Of a stretch of DNA of 64,000 bases, positions 21,857 through 33,599 are shown in pieces. Positions within the stretch are counted from its first letter, which is position 1; every line of letters begins with the position of its first letter. The DNA lies in assembly GCF_023091745.1 (NCBI RefSeq), contig NC_068915.1, positions 48,666,001 through 48,730,000 on the forward strand, written 5' to 3'. Made by a program: the position numbers and the translations under genes. The stretch is from Budorcas taxicolor (lineage: Eukaryota > Chordata > Mammalia > Artiodactyla > Bovidae). Under the pieces are notes generated by a model. That model did not search any database and was not told where the DNA came from. It saw only the letters and a program-made list of their open reading frames with translations.

Positions 21857-22549
21857 ATCAAAAAAACTAAGATCATGGCATCTGGTCTCATCACTTCATG
21901 GCAAATAGATGGGGAAACAGTGGAAACAGAGAGAGATTTTATTTCTTTGGGCTCCAAAATTAGTGCAGATGCTGATTGCAGCCATGAAATTTAAACATGC
22001 TTGCTCCTTGGAAGAAAAGTTATGATGAACCTAGATAGCATATTAAAAAGCAGAGACATTACCTTGCCAACAAAGTTCGTCTAGTCAAAGCTATGGTTTA
22101 TCCAGTAGTCATGTGTGGATGTGAGAGTTGGACTATAAAGAAAGCTGAATGCCAAAGAATTGATACTTTTGAACTGTGGTGCTGGAGAAGACTCTTGAGA
22201 GTCCCTTGCAAGGAGTTGCAAGGTTGCAAGGAGTTCCAACCAGTCAATCCTAAAGGAAATCAGTCCTGAGTATTTATTGGAATGACCAATGCTAAAGCTG
22301 AAACTCCAATACTTTGGCTACCTGATGTAAAGAACTGACTCTTTGGAAAAGACCTTGATGCTGAAAAAGATTGAGGGCAGGAGGAGAAGTGGATGACAGA
22401 GGATGAGATGGTTGGATGGCATCACTAACTCGATAGACCTGAGTTTGAGCCCTCTCCAGGAGTTGGTGATAGACAGGGAAGCCTGACGTGCTGCAAGTCC
22501 ATGGGGTTGCAAAGAGTTGACCACAACTGAGATGCTGAACTGAACTGAA
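21857..22549 (+). mobile_element. BovB LINE 3' end
   Basis: Plus-strand, 5'-truncated within the reverse transcriptase C-terminal region, ending ctgaactgaactgaatg. Protein blocks (ITSWQIDGETVET, CESWT.KKAE) are readable but frameshifted. A local duplication of gcaaggagttgcaaggttgc at about 22207-22237 replaces the usual sequence before the second conserved block. Confidence 0.93.
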
Positions 22550-22612
22550 TGTTTTTGTTTTAAATAATGAATTTTTTCTTTTTCTTTTTTTTGCGATGTA
22601 AAACTTTTATGT

Positions 22613-22842
22613 GTGTTTGTGCTCAGTCACTCAGTTGTGTCCAAGTCTTTGAGATGCTGTGGACTGTAGCCTGCCAGACTCCTCTCTCCTGGGACTCTCC
22701 AGGCAAGAATCCTAAATTGGACTGCCATTTCCTCCTCCAGGGGATCTTTCCATCCCAGGGATTGCATGACTGAACCCTTGTCTATTGCCTCTTCTTGCAT
22801 TGACAGGCAGATTCTTTATCACTGCATGACCTGGGCAGCCCA
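22613..22842 (-). mobile_element. Bov-tA SINE
   Basis: Minus-strand Bov-tA with a small insertion in the head (attgcatgactgaacccttg). Flanks taaaacttttatgt (22599-22612) and tagagcttttatat (22843-22856) look like a 14-bp TSD with three mismatches. Confidence 0.87.
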
Positions 22843-22856
22843 TAGAGCTTTTATAT

Positions 22857-23410
22857 TCACCATTAATTGTGTATTTGTTGAAAAGTTTATTATGCATCTC
22901 TTACATGTCAGGTACCATAGTCAATATAAATAATATACTTGCTCTCATGGTAATAATAGTCTATTGATTGAGAAATGCTGAAGAATTAATAAATCACTAT
23001 CTGACATTAATATATGTACTCCTATTTTATTTGTTTGTTGTTACATGCTGATGAGCTTAAGATAATTTTTAATAGTAAGAAATTATTCATGTATGGATAA
23101 ATTCTCTTTAATTTGATCCCCCAGAAAAGTCCTTTCTCATGATAACAGATTTGAACTGACATGTATATGAAAGAAGAATCAGTCATGGAGCTAGCTAGAA
23201 GAGGATGGATATAAGGAAGCACCATGACCCCAAAGCATGATTTTTTGATATGTTAAGTTTTTGGCAAGAACTCAATGAGGAAAGAAGTAAGAGATGAGTA
23301 GGGGAACAATCAGAGAACAGCTCATGTCAGAACCTGTTAGCTCAAGAAAAAATTTGAGTATTTTTCTAACTGTGATGGGAAACCACTGGAGAACCATCAT
23401 GACTAGGCAC
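22857..23410. other. Unassigned AT-rich DNA
   Basis: The first 120 bp (ttgttgaaaagtttattatg, then cttacatgtcaggtacc) resembles an old interspersed repeat of the tttattgagtgcc type. Otherwise nothing recognised. Confidence 0.4.
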
Positions 23411-23467
23411 AGGTAAAGGAGCACAAGGTTTGGAGGTAAAGGAGCACAAGGTTTGGAGATAAAGGAG
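23411..23467. repeat. 23-bp tandem repeat, 2.5 copies
   Basis: Units at 23411-23433 and 23434-23456 are identical (aggtaaaggagcacaaggtt plus tgg). A partial third copy reaches 23467. Confidence 0.95.
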
Positions 23468-25075
23468 TCAGGTTTGTTCTTTGTTACAAAAGTCAAAGTG
23501 CTGGCAAAAAGGAAAAAAAAAACAAACACAAAGGAGAGTGATAACTACTTCCTCAACAAGATCTCTGATCCTACTCTTTCATCTTATTGCTTGAAAGAGC
23601 AGCCTTTTCTTGGCAAAAGCTCATTGTTTATAGTAAGCTCTGCCTCACTTCTATCTGATACCAAATTAAATGACATAATCTGGAGGGTAAACACAGTAAA
23701 ATGGATATAAATTTTGGAAAATCCTGAATTTGAAATAAATTCCAACTGTTCTATTAAAAAAGATGTGTTGCCTTAAGGATGATATTTAACATAGTTTTCA
23801 TTTACATTATATCATTTCAATTTATATTTTCTTTGACACAGCTTTCATTTTTGTTAAAAGTGGATAAATAGTATTTTGTTAATGGGATTGCAGTGATAAT
23901 AAAACACATGTGGTATGAAACACATGATTGCCACTGAGAAAATGATAAGGTTTTATGGATATGGAAAAATTGAGTTCAACTTTGAAATCTACTTCATATT
24001 CAAATAATTAATAAGGGGAAGCAATTTAAAGGTTGGGAGAATGAATTCAGACAGCTGAAAGTAAAAATAATCATCAAATATTTAAAATCTTAAATTTTTT
24101 GAATGCTCCTCTGATAGTGACTAACATTTGTCCCTGTGCTTCTTCATTCCACAGAGTCAAAGGGGTTTTGGTAAAGTTCTTTATGGGTCACAAATCTTTT
24201 CCCATGCTATAAAGTGTGTTATTCACCATCTGAGAAACCAGCAAAGCCCTACGTTTCTACACTACTCCTGAAAACCACTTGGACAAATTGAAAACAATTC
24301 TGTTTTCATCAACATTGAATTACAGATATAAAATATTGTATGGGAATTATAATTTGATAAATGGGAACATTCTGGGTCCCATATTGAGTCCAGATGGTTA
24401 CAGTGTCTTTAATACATGCATCCATTTGGCACTGGCACATTTGTGTATCACAGTCTCTTTCTCATTTATGTTTAATGATGGATAAATTCCAAATACTACA
24501 AGATGCTTCTCAACATGTTAAACTTCTGGTGAGTAAGTGAGCAGACAGTGAGCTCTCTTTTCCCCAGTATACTGCATACTCTCAAAATAACTGTTCAAAG
24601 AGGATCTGAACTTCAGATTGATTAATTGGTATTTTTCAATCTCAGGCAAACAACAGAATAAGATGAATAAATTCTTTCCTCAAAAAAAAATATTTAGTAA
24701 GAATAAGGTAAATTTTGCAGTGCATCTAAAATTCTAGAATATATTTTTCAGTCTACAGTCAAATGTGGAATTCAAGGCAACTTCTGGTGAGGTATAGATT
24801 TTGGGAGCCCTGGCTGTTTTCAAACATGTCTACACCTAAATTAGGGAAGTAGACAGATGTTGCCTTCAACATGATTCACGTTTACTTATTACTTTATCTA
24901 TTACTTCTACTATAAATGTGCCATTCCCCCATCAGAATTTTCTATCTTCAGTTTTCTTCTTTTTAAAGCCAATAAGTGTTTGTGACTTATTTACTGTGAA
25001 CAATTAGCTTTTCCAACCTATTCTAAAGTTGGATAGCTTCACATTTCCCATAAAATGCAAAATTAAATCATTTGA
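23468..25075. other. Unassigned AT-rich DNA, about 1.6 kb
   Basis: The longest stretch here without a recent insertion apart from 31317-33099. A segment at 23652-23745 resembles 29288-29385. No exon recognised. Confidence 0.5.
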
Positions 25076-25727
25076 CCAGATCATGGCATGTGGTCCCATC
25101 ACTTAATGGGAAATAGATGGGGAAACAGTGGAAACAGTGTCAGACTTTATTTTGAGGGGCTCCAAAATCACTGCAGATGGTGATTGCAGCCAGGAAATTA
25201 AGACGCTTACTCCTTGGAAGGAAAGTTATGACCAACCTAGATAGCATATTCAAAAGCAGAGACATTACTTTGCCAACAAAGGTCCGTCTAGTCAAGGCTA
25301 TGATTTTTCCAGTAATCATGTATAGATGTGAAAGTTGGACTGTGAAGAAAGTTGAGTGCCGAAAAGTCGATGCTTTTGAACTGTGGTGTTGGAGAAGACT
25401 CTTGAGAGTCCCTTGGACTGCAAGTCCATTCTGAAGGAGATCAGCCCTGGGATTTCTTTGGAAGGAATGATGCCAAAGCTGAAACTCCAGTACTTTGGCG
25501 ACCTCATGCGAAGAGTTGACTCATTGGAAAAGCCTCTGATGCTGGGAGGGATTAGGGGCAGGAGGAGAAGGGGACGACCGAAGATGAGATGGCTGGATAG
25601 CATCACCGACTCGATGGACGTGAGTCCGAATGAGCTCTGGGAGTTGGTGATGGACAGTTGCGTGCTGCAATTCATGTGGTCGCAGAGAGTCGGACACGGC
25701 TGAGGGACTGAACTGAACTGAACTGAA
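25076..25727 (+). mobile_element. BovB LINE 3' end
   Basis: Plus-strand, ending in ctgaactgaactgaactgaa. Two overlapping frames, 25177-25434 and 25383-25703, carry the CESWTVKK/ELWCWRRLLRVP block and the MRWLDSITDSMDVS...ELVMD C-terminus. The frame break between them coincides with loss of a short stretch after the WT of the first block. Confidence 0.95.
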
Positions 25728-25844
25728 AAGTTGCTGGCATTTTTATGAATTATAGCTTTGAAACATTATCTCTCTTTTTTTCTTTATTCCCTTTTAAACA
25801 TTTTTCTTCCATTAATCCCCTTGGTGTTCCATCTAAATTAAAGT

Positions 25845-25970
25845 GGGGAGCACATGTACACCTGTGGCGGATTCATGATGATGTATGGAAAAAACAATAC
25901 AATATTGTAAAGTAATTAGCCTCCAATTAAAATAAATAAATTTATATTAAAAATAATAAAAATGAAGAAT
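25845..25970 (+). mobile_element. Ruminant L1 3' tail
   Basis: The block gcacatgtacacctgtggcg, then caatacaatattgtaaagta and agcctccaattaaaataaat with an A-rich end. It is nearly the same as the tails at 62920-63065 and, in part, 49830-49940. Confidence 0.85.
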
Positions 25971-26056
25971 AGAGTTCAGTCTAATGAAAAAAATATAAAA
26001 TAAAATGAAGAGGTCTCAAAAAAAAAACACAGTGTTTTCCTCGTTTTTCAACAGTG

Positions 26057-26280
26057 CATGCACACATCCTAAGTTGCTCCAGTCATGCCCAACTCTGGGA
26101 CCCCATGGACTGTAGCCCACCAGATTCCTCTGTCCATGGGATTCTCCAGCAAGAATACTGGAGTGGGTTGTCAATGCCTCCTCCAGGGGATCTTCCTGAC
26201 CCAGGGATTGAGATGGCATGTCTCATGTCTCCTTGCATTGGCAGGTGTGTTCTTATCACAGAGCCACCTGGGAAGGCCCA
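26057..26280 (-). mobile_element. Bov-tA SINE
   Basis: Minus-strand Bov-tA from ttgctccagtcatgcccaac to gagccacctgggaaggccca. Confidence 0.9.
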
Positions 26281-26457
26281 TGCTTCAGCAGACTTGACAA
26301 CAAATCCTACTCTCGATGTTTACATATTGGATGCCTGGGATTGGTCCCCCAATACAACTTAATCCTCTGAATTTGTTCTGCATTGTAGTATGACTTCCAC
26401 TCACTATCAACCATGTTGATATGAGGAATAGAAATTAGTATTTCTAAGGTAAGATAT

Positions 26458-26665
26458 GGTCTTCCCTGGTGGCTCAGACAGTAAAGAGTCTGTCTGAAAT
26501 GTGGGACACCTAGGTTTGATCTCTGGGTTGGGAAGATCCCATGGAGAAGAGTACAGCTACCTACTCCAGTATTCTTGCCTAGAGGATACCATGGACAGAG
26601 GAGGCTGGCAGACTACAGTCCATGGGGTTGTGAAGAGTCAGACACAACTGAGAGAGATATACTCA
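26458..26665 (+). mobile_element. Bov-tA SINE
   Basis: Head ggtcttccctggtggctcag, A unit and a gacacaactgagagagatat tail. Confidence 0.9.
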
Positions 26666-26707
26666 TATCTTTATACAGTCCATATAGACTTTCCACATGA
26701 CTGTACC

Positions 26708-26784
26708 ATGGACAGAAGAGCCTGGTTGGCTACAGTCCACAGGGTTGCACATGATGGATGCAACTTAGCACGCATGCATGTACC
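26708..26784 (+). mobile_element. Bov-A fragment (3' half of an A unit)
   Basis: Only the second half of an A unit (ggacagaagagcctggttgg through cacatgatggatgcaactta), with a tail ending gcacgcatgcatg. Confidence 0.8.
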
Positions 26785-27189
26785 AGACCAACCTAATTTA
26801 TAGAAGGAATGACTAGGCATCTCTCATAATAGTAGAAAATAAACATAACAGTATAAAATTCTTCAATGTGGGGGTGGCAAAGTTGTTTCTAGGAACAAAC
26901 TGCTTGACTCCCACTTCATTACTTCTAGCTAAATGGACAAGACTTTTCCAAAGGCAACATTTATTATCTAAAATTTCCTGTGTAATACAGCACTGACCAA
27001 TGTGCCCAGCTAAAAGGCTATATTTCTCAATCTCCTTTGCAGGTTATAGGATCAAATTTTGGCAACAGAAAAAATCCAGAAGTGTTGAGTAAAACTCTTA
27101 AAAGACAATGTGAAGTTTATTCTCCTTCTATTTTAATTAGACAAATGTTAGACCTTTTGAAATGGTCCCATAGTTCTTGAATAGTCTGT
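26785..27189. other. Unassigned DNA
   Basis: Nothing recognised. Confidence 0.5.
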
Positions 27190-27347
27190 TCTTTTATTTT
27201 ATTTTATTATATCTTTATTTTATTATTATTTATTTTTTTGGCAGTGTTGTGCAGTTTATAGGATCTTTGTTCCCTGACCAGGGATTGAACCCAGGCCCCT
27301 GGCAGTGACAGCACCAAGTCCTAACCCTTGGACTATCAAGTAATTCC
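27190..27347 (-). mobile_element. CHR-type tRNA-derived SINE
   Basis: Minus-strand: a T-rich TTTTA tail at left (27193-27240), then ttccctgaccagggattgaa and cctaacccttggactatcaa, ending aattccct. This is the CHR SINE layout, older than Bov-tA and shared with other cetartiodactyls. Confidence 0.8.
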
Positions 27348-27354
27348 CTCTTCT

Positions 27355-28013
27355 TTTATTATTATTATTTTTCTTTGGATTTCAGTTAGGGAAAATTCTA
27401 TTGTTCAGCCTTCCAGCTCACTGATCAATAAAATCAATATGTTAAGTAGAGGTGATAAGAGTAGGCATTCTTGGCCTGTTCTTGATTTTAGAAGAAAAAG
27501 ACTTTTAGCTTTTCATCGTTCAGTATGACATTAGCTGTGGGTTTGTTGTAAGTGGCCTTTATTGTAATAGTTACGTTACATATGTACCAATTTTGATGAG
27601 AGTTTTTATCATGAATAAATATTGAATTTTTCAAAGGGATGATCTATTCCTGTGTGTGTTTGGTTTATCATGTGATTTTTATCTTTCCTTTTGTTAATGT
27701 GGTATATCAGATTGATTTATTTGAGAATATTGAACCATCCTTGCATCCCTGGGATAAATCCCCCTTGTTCATGGTATATTATCTTGTTTATGTATTGTTG
27801 AACTTGTTTTGCTATCATTTTGTTGAAGTTTTTTTTTGTATCAATATTCATCAGAAATATTGGCCTGTAATTTTTCTTTTTGTAGTGTTTTTGTCTTGTT
27901 TTGTTATCAGGGTGATGGTGATCTCTTAGAGTGACTTTGGGAATGTCCCTTCCTCTTTGATTTTTTGGCAGTTTGAGGATAGTTATTAGCTCTTCTTTAC
28001 GTAGAGAGAAACA
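27355..28013 (-). mobile_element. Old L1, inverted 5' segment
   Basis: Minus-strand L1 ORF2 covering part of the reverse transcriptase up to an RQGCPLSPLLFN-equivalent region near 27460-27500. It abuts plus-strand L1 sequence at about 28013. The first 70 bp may be a separate L1 piece. Confidence 0.8.
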
Positions 28014-28015
28014 TG
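27717..28015 (-). pseudogene. L1 ORF2 reverse transcriptase fragment
   Basis: A minus-strand frame reads KEELITILKLPKNQ, then NYRPIFLMNIDTKKNFNKMI and GGFIPGMQGWFNI, the conserved L1 ORF2 blocks around the N-terminal half of the reverse transcriptase. Stops follow downstream, and the catalytic FADD region is not present in either half of this element. Confidence 0.82.
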
Positions 28016-29675
28016 TTGCTTTTCTGTACACTAATAATGATCAGAGAGAGAATGAAGGAAAAAAAATCCATTTAAAAATCACATCATAAAGAAGAAAATA
28101 GCTAGGTATAAGCTTAACCATGGTTGTGAACAATTTATATTATGAAAATGATAAAATATTGATGAAGGAATTTTGAAAATGATTCAAATAAATGAAAAGA
28201 TATCCCATATTCTTGGATTAGAAGTATTAGTGCTAAAATGTACTTACTACTCAAAGCAATCTAAGGATTTAATGCAATCCCTATCAAAATACCCATACAC
28301 TGTTTTATAGAACTGGAACTAATAATTCTAAAGTTTATAAGAAACCACAAAATTGCAAAAACAATCTTGGAGGGAAAAAAAAAACAAAACTGGACATATC
28401 ATTCTCTCTGACCTCAGACTATACTACAAAGCTTCAGTAATCAAAATAGTATGGTATTGGCACAAAAATAGATATATAGATCAATAGAATAGAGTAAGAA
28501 CCTGGAAATAGACCCATACACTCAGAGTAAATTAATCTATGACAAAGGAATAAGAATTTACAACAGAGAAACAGTCTCTCCAATAAGTGATCTTGGGAAA
28601 ACTGGACAACTACATGTAAATGTAATGAATGAGAGATAAGAAAATTATTTACACTATATACAAAAATAAACTCAATGTAGATTAAAGGCCTAAATATAAG
28701 ACCTAAAACCATAAAATTCCTGGAAAAGAACACAGTAGAACACTCTTTGACATAAATTGTTTTTTCTATCCCTGAATGATATACCACCTCACACCTGTCA
28801 GAATGGGTTTCATCAAAAATCCACAAATAACAAAAGTTGACCAGGATATGGAGATAAGAGAACTCTTGTACACTACTGGCGGGAATATAAGTTGGTGTAA
28901 CCACAATGGAAAACAGTATGTGCTTAGTCGCTCAGTCATGGCTGACTCTTTGGGACATCTATGGACTGTAGCCCACCAGTCTCCTCTGTCCATGGGATTC
29001 TCCAGAAAAGAATACTGGAGTGGGTAGCCATTCCCTTTGCCAAGCAATCTTCCTGATGCAGGGATGAAACCTGCATCTCCTGCATTTCATGAAGATTCTT
29101 TACAGTTTGAGCTATCAGGGAAGCCCAGAAAACAATATAGTGTTCCCTCAAAAAGGCTAAAAATAAGGCTATTATATATCTAACAACCCACCTCTTGCAT
29201 ATATATCCAAAGAAGATGAAAACACTAATCTAAAAAGGAATATACAACCCAATGCTCATTGGTTTTAGTAGTCTTCATATCACCTCTTTTTGACACCTTG
29301 TTAAATGACATAATCTCAGGGGTAAATGCAGTAAAATGAACATGGACTTTCTAGACAGAGACAGACAAATAATAAATTCTGAATAGAATCACTTATATAT
29401 GTTATCTTAAAAATGAAACAAACAAAAGTATATAGCAGACTCACAGATGTAAGGAACAAACTAGTGGTTACCAGTAAAGGAGTGGGAAAGTGTGAGGAGC
29501 AAGAGAGAGGAAGGAGCTCAAAAGATATAGAACAGGGAAACACAGCCATTGTTTTGCAGTAACTTTAAATGGTGTATAATCTGTAAAATGTTGAATTGCT
29601 ATGTTGTACATCTGAAACTAATATAATATTGTAAATCTTTAATAAATATTGTAAACATTAATAATAAAATTAAAC
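28014..29675 (+). mobile_element. Old L1, 3' part in plus orientation
   Basis: Plus-strand L1 ORF2 starts at a FLYTNND-like block (28020) and runs through the tryptophan-rich region and MIYHLTPVRMGFI (28776). After a SINE it continues to KEDENT near 29210. A non-L1 stretch of about 90 bp lies at 29263-29352. The old 3' UTR (gcagactcacagatgtaagg, tgctatgttgtacatctgaa) then ends in AATAAA-rich sequence near 29675. Together with 27355-28013 it forms one 5'-inverted insertion. Confidence 0.8.
28920..29127 (-). mobile_element. Bov-tA SINE inside the L1
   Basis: Minus-strand Bov-tA (ttagtcgctcagtcatggct to gagctatcagggaagccca). Flanks gaaaacagtat (28909-28919) and gaaaacaatat (29128-29138) form an 11-bp TSD with one mismatch. 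The L1 reading resumes after it. Confidence 0.93.
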
Positions 29676-29929
29676 ATCAACCAATACATGAATTTCAGCA
29701 TATGAGTTTTCTGTAGTTCTCATGAAGACACATATTGCCTAGTTCTACCCCTCAGAATATCTGATTCATTAGGTCTGAGATGGGAACTTATATTTTGCAT
29801 TACTAACAAGTTCTTACATGATGATGAGAATCTTTGAGAAACATGTCTTAAGTCAGCTCTTGTAAGTAACTAGTTTTCTTCTATCTTTTACATCTAGAAT
29901 AGTATTATTGAACAAAGTTCAAGGGACTT

Positions 29930-30051
29930 CCCTAGTGGTCCAGTGGTTAAGACTTAACCTTCCAATTCAGGGAGTACAATTTCCATCCCTGGTCAGGGAG
30001 CTAAGATCCCATATGGCTTGTAGCACCCACCCCCCCTCCCCCACCAAAAAA
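29930..30051 (+). mobile_element. CHR-type tRNA-derived SINE
   Basis: gggacttccctagtggtcca, gtggttaagact, tccctggtcagggagctaag and an AAAAAA end. A C-rich stretch at 30029-30047 precedes the A tail. Confidence 0.85.
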
Positions 30052-30151
30052 ATCTAGAAGCAATATTATAGTAAATTTTATAAAGGACTTTAAAAATGGT
30101 CCACATTAAAAAAATTTTAAGAAGGATAAACATCTTATAAATCATTTTCAA

Positions 30152-31316
30152 TTCAGTTCAGTCACTCACTCATGTCTGACTCTTTGTGACCCCATGAATT
30201 GCAGCACGCCAGGCCTCCCTGTCCATCACCAACTCCCGGAGTCTACCCAAACTCATGTCCATTGAGTTGGTGATGCCATCCAACCATTTCATCCTCTGTC
30301 ATCCCCTTCTCCTCCTGCCTTCAATCTTTCCTAGCATCAGGGTCTTTTCAAATGAGTCAGCTCTTTGCATCAGGTGTCCAAAGTATTGGAGTTTCAGCTT
30401 CAACATCAGTCCTTCCAATGAACACACAGGACTGATTTCCTTTGGGATGGACTGGTTGAATCTCCTTGCAGTCCAAAGGACTCTCAAGAGCCTTCTCCAA
30501 CATCACAGTTCAAAAGCATCAATCCTTTGGCACTCAGCCTTCTTCACAGTCCAACTCTCACATCCATACGTGACTACTGGAAAAACCATAGTCGTGACTA
30601 GACAGACCTTTGTTGACAAAGTAATGTCTCTGCTTTTGAATATGCTATCTAGGTTGGTCATAACTTTCCTTCCAAGGAGTAAACATCTTTTAATTTCATG
30701 GCTGCAGTCACCATCTGCACTGATTTTGGAGCCCAGAAAAATAAAGTGAACCACTTTTTCTATTGTTTCCCATCTATTTGCCATGAAGTGACAGGACTGG
30801 ATGCCATGAATTTAGTTTTCTGAATGTTGAACTTTCAGCCAACTTTTTCACTCTCCACTTTCACTTTCATCAAGAGGCTCTTTAGTTCTTCTTCATTTTC
30901 TTCCATAAGGGTGTTGTTATCTGCATATCTGAGGTTATTGATATTTCTCTCAGCAATCTTGATTCCAGCTTGTGCTTCACCCAGCCTGGCATTTCACACG
31001 ATGTACTCTGTATAGAAGTGAAATAAGCAGGGTGACTATATACAGCCTTGATGTGCTCCTTTTCCTATTTGGAACCAGTCTGTTGTTCTATGTCCAGTTC
31101 TAACTGTTGCTTCCTGACTTGCATACAGGTTTCTCAAGAGGCAGGTCAGGTGATCTGGTATTCCCATCTCTTTCAGAATTTACCACAGTTTATTGTGATC
31201 CACACAGTCAAAGGCTTTGGCATAGTCAGTAAAGCAGAAGCAAATGTTTTTTCTGGAACTCTCTTACTTTTGTGATAATCCAGCCTATGTTAGCAATTTG
31301 ATCTCTGGTTCCTCTG
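30152..31316 (-). mobile_element. BovB LINE, 3' 1.16 kb
   Basis: Minus-strand, ttcagttcag tail at 30152, truncated after a ctctggttcctctg block at 31316, inside the reverse transcriptase N-terminal region. Frames at 30784-30503 and 30487-30299 read the CESWTVKKAECQRIDAFEL and SLEGLMLKLKLQYFGHLMQR blocks. The YADD region lies near 30900-30940 with the frame broken. Confidence 0.94.
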
Positions 31317-33099
31317 TGACTTAATTTCTTATAAACTTCACTTGAGAAAGTTTGCCAACAATGTCACAGTATTTATGTGAAATACCACTTATCTCTTTCT
31401 ACCAGCTATGTGGAAACAATGTGAGAACCTGTAACAATGAGATTACTATTAGCATCTGTGAGATTGCTTTGAAAATTCTCAAGCATTGAATATAAATACT
31501 CATATTTATTGTTGTCTAATTAGACCTCTTAGAAATTACCTATGGTTAGAGTAGCCTCCACTACTTTAAACGAAAGTGTTCACTAATTAAAAATATGATC
31601 AAATTTATTATTGAAAATATTTATTCACTATGGGGGTCATTGATTTTCCAAATGTGCTACCATGCCCTTCTTCTCTGACCTGTTTTATGTCTATAAGTAT
31701 TTATGGAAACTTAACCCTGAAAACTAAGCCTGAAATTCTTTCTGCTTTTAGCCCCTTATTCCCAAAGGCAGTAATAGTGAGAAAGTGCAGTTTTGAGGAC
31801 AGCAAAATATGTTTCTACATGTGTTTAATAAAGAATGAGAATATTTCAAGTATCTCAGATATCTTAGGATTTATGGGGTAGAACTTGCACGCAATATAAT
31901 ATCCCTTTCTTTTTCCTAATGTCTCTTTTCCCCTCTTTTTCTAGTGTGCCCTTTCTTGCTTGAGAAAATTAAATCTGAAATTTAAATTTTCTTTCTTTTT
32001 TTTCCTTCCGTATTCAGCTTGGCTAGATTATTTAGTTTTTGTTTTCATCAATTATTTTCATGATGGGTTACCTTTGTTTATTTTAGACCTCATTCGTCTT
32101 ACTTCAGTTTGCTTTTTTCTGTGTTGCTCCATTTATTCCATGTTCAGACTTGTTTGTCAGCTTGTATTTTTTCCCCCTGCCATTTGTTTCCCTTTGTTGA
32201 TTCTGTGATGCTCTTATTTTGCTGCTATAGTCAAAATAGATGTGAAACCAGTGTCTCATGTGAATTTACTCTGTTCTGCAAGACATTTTTCCTTTATGTT
32301 TGTGTTTGTTACAAATTATCATGGTTTATAAACCCTTCCAGGCTTTTCAAAGGATTTTGTATTACTAAACATGAAAAATAGAAGGATATAGCAGTTTCAA
32401 AGGGACAAATTTCCTTTTAGAAATCACAGATGCTAAAGAAAAGCAGTAGAATGATTATTGAGTATATTTTCCAGCATCATGAGGTAATACAGTTGCTCTT
32501 ATAATGTCATCGAAGTTAATGAGGCAATTCCCTGTGATGTGAAAGATGGCTCAGAGCAAACCTCATAGCACATTCTGAACAGAAAAACAAAGGCCTTTTT
32601 GCTCACTGGGGATTACAGTTTCAAACTAATATAGAGAATAGTGTCTAATAAAGAAAAACCGAATCACTGACCTAGGTTTATCCAGGGCTTCAGATACCTG
32701 GTAGTGAGGTGGCATATATTTAGCTGGACATATTCTTTTCTAAGTACCTTGTTGACCCAAACTTGAAAGAAAGATCCTAAGCAGTCTTTTTCCATCTTAA
32801 AGTCTTGTAAGATAATATCTCATGGGTTTCTTAGTGGCAGTCCTTAGCACTCACCCACGCTCATTGTAATAGAAGACTTTACTGGAAGTGTAGTGTTTTA
32901 CACAGAAAAGTTCTAGAAGACTGATGACTTATGGTGAAAAGCAAAGCAAAACAAACAAAATTACAAAGTTCAAAGGACTTTAGATTACTAGAATGCCAGC
33001 CAAAACCTTGCCAAAGAAAGACGCTGTCATGGGAACTACTGTCAGTGGAAACACTGGTTTTGTAACAGCATACATTTTTCACTGCCCTATCTTTACTTT
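31317..33099. other. Longest stretch without recognised repeats
   Basis: About 1.8 kb. It includes a pyrimidine-rich section (31905-32250) whose open frames (31960-32208, 32109-32381) are low-complexity F/L/C-rich and look spurious. No repeat family or exon recognised. Confidence 0.45.
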
Positions 33100-33321
33100 G
33101 GACTTCCAGGTGGCTCAGTTGTAAAAAGAATCTGCTTGCCAATGCAGGAGAGGCAGGAAACATCAGTTCAATCCCTGGGTCAAGAAGATCCCTTGGAGGA
33201 GAAAATGGCAACACATTCCAATATTCTTGCCTGGAGAATCCCAAAGACAAAGGAGCCTTGCAGGCTACCATCCTTGGGGTCATAAAGAGGCAGATATGAC
33301 TGACTTAGCACACATCCATGC
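33100..33321 (+). mobile_element. Bov-tA SINE
   Basis: Head ggacttccaggtggctcagt, A unit, tail atatgactgacttagcacac. Moderately diverged. Confidence 0.88.
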
Positions 33322-33599
33322 AACTTGAAACTGAAAGTTCCAGCAGACTGTCATGCCGGTTGAGCCTAGATTAGATACTCATGACTTAGAAGTCAGGATA
33401 GTGGTAGAAGTATTCACCTTCTCAACTGAGACTTGGGTACATAGAAATTCTTATTGTGGAAGTTCCATTCCTTGAAGAGAAGGAATCCAAGATGCAGAAG
33501 AGCCAATAAAATGATGAATATTATTTATATACATGCATTATATATACATTCCTGAGAATTATAGTTTTATCTGTTTTTTTTAATTTTATACAATTGAAC

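Noticed and set aside
27639..27929. Hydrophobic plus-strand frame of 96 codons, possible membrane protein
   Set aside because: It is antisense to the L1 ORF2 fragment at 27717-28015.
28434..28904. Minus-strand frame of 156 codons, possible gene
   Set aside because: It is the antisense shadow of plus-strand L1 ORF2 sequence, low-complexity F/L/I/Y-rich.
31960..32381. Two overlapping F/L/C-rich plus-strand frames
   Set aside because: They come from a pyrimidine-rich stretch. Composition alone explains their length and hydrophobicity.
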